DNA from: Ulvibacterium sp.
Lineage (GTDB): Bacteria > Bacteroidota > Bacteroidia > Flavobacteriales > Flavobacteriaceae
Assembly (NCBI RefSeq): GCF_028285715.1
Contig: NZ_JANQOO010000003.1
Location: 124,001-188,000, forward strand
Direction: 5' to 3'
DNA: 64,000 nt
A program made the translations under genes and the position numbers. Below, in pieces: positions 63,843-64,000 of this stretch (position 1 is its first letter; each line of letters starts with the position of its first letter). The notes beneath the pieces are model-generated. The model had not been told where the DNA came from. It saw only the letters and a program-made list of their open reading frames with translations, and searched no databases.

Positions 63843-64000
63843 AAAGAAGGGCGATTACTAAAAATAGTTTTGGTAGTAATTGATAGAATAAAGGTAATGT
63901 ATTGAAGTCAACTGCGAATTATTCACTACAGATGTAGGAAAGGTTATTAACCTCATTTGTGGATAAGCAAATTAACCTAACCAAATATGTTCAAAGGATA
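63843..64000. other. End of window, no gene seen
   Basis: 158 bp of AT-rich DNA to the window edge; no coding frame, RNA or repeat is supported. The right end of the mobile element is not reached. Confidence 0.5.

Overview
The window is chromosomal DNA of a marine-type member of the Flavobacteriaceae (Bacteroidota). The evidence is promoters of the TTTG-N19-TAnnTTTG type, very weak Shine-Dalgarno sites, RNase P RNA beside dnaX, a fused aspartokinase-homoserine dehydrogenase, a TonB-dependent receptor with a carboxypeptidase-regulatory N-domain, DUF2807/DUF4097 (head GIN) proteins, DUF3822, DUF4126, and the order pyrR-pyrB-small gene-rnz. Most of the 64 kb is densely packed core genome with short gaps, overlapping starts and stops, and intrinsic terminators at convergent junctions.

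Layout. 1-4.2 kb: the 3' part of a GH31 glucosidase, an M48 lipoprotein peptidase and a UMF1/MFS transporter. 4.3-8.0 kb (minus): a five-gene operon of ECF sigma factor, likely anti-sigma factor and three secreted repeat proteins. 8.2-18 kb: lon, cmk, a LysM protein, rpsA, pyrR-pyrB-STAS-like-rnz, pdxH and a SixA-like phosphatase coupled to ppk1. 20.3-25.6 kb: miaE, a TMEM220 protein, dnaX, rnpB, rsmD, a DUF3822 protein and a pilin-like membrane protein. 25.9-31.7 kb: a RecD/Pif1-like helicase, DUF4126, kdsB, a HAD phosphatase, a KdnB-like Kdo 8-oxidase, an acyltransferase and a small secreted protein. 32.1-38.3 kb: a probable iron/siderophore uptake locus of two tiny membrane proteins, a PepSY membrane protein, a TonB receptor and a DUF4374-like lipoprotein, with near-identical 23-bp operator-like sites at both promoters.

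38.4-47.4 kb (minus): yebC, pterin dehydratase, an NAD-dependent reductase-glutaminase-gcvT group, and thrA-thrB-thrC with a long leader that carries a short ORF. 47.5-60.5 kb: nnr, clpC, gyrA, a TPR protein, a C40 peptidase, an acetyl-CoA acyltransferase and a PgpH-like c-di-AMP phosphodiesterase.

60.6-64 kb: tRNA-Ser(GCT) and tRNA-Pro(TGG), then a tyrosine integrase that lacks the first catalytic Arg, an AbiC-like membrane protein and AT-rich sparse DNA. This looks like the left end of an integrated element that runs off the window. It is the only clearly accessory region. No CRISPR array, transposase or rRNA gene was seen.

The most interesting points are the ECF/head-GIN operon, the paired iron-type operators, the KdsB-KdnB pair pointing to 8-amino-Kdo lipopolysaccharide, the thr operon leader, and the integrase with a possible defence gene. 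All functional statements come from reading the sequence and family knowledge. No database search was run.
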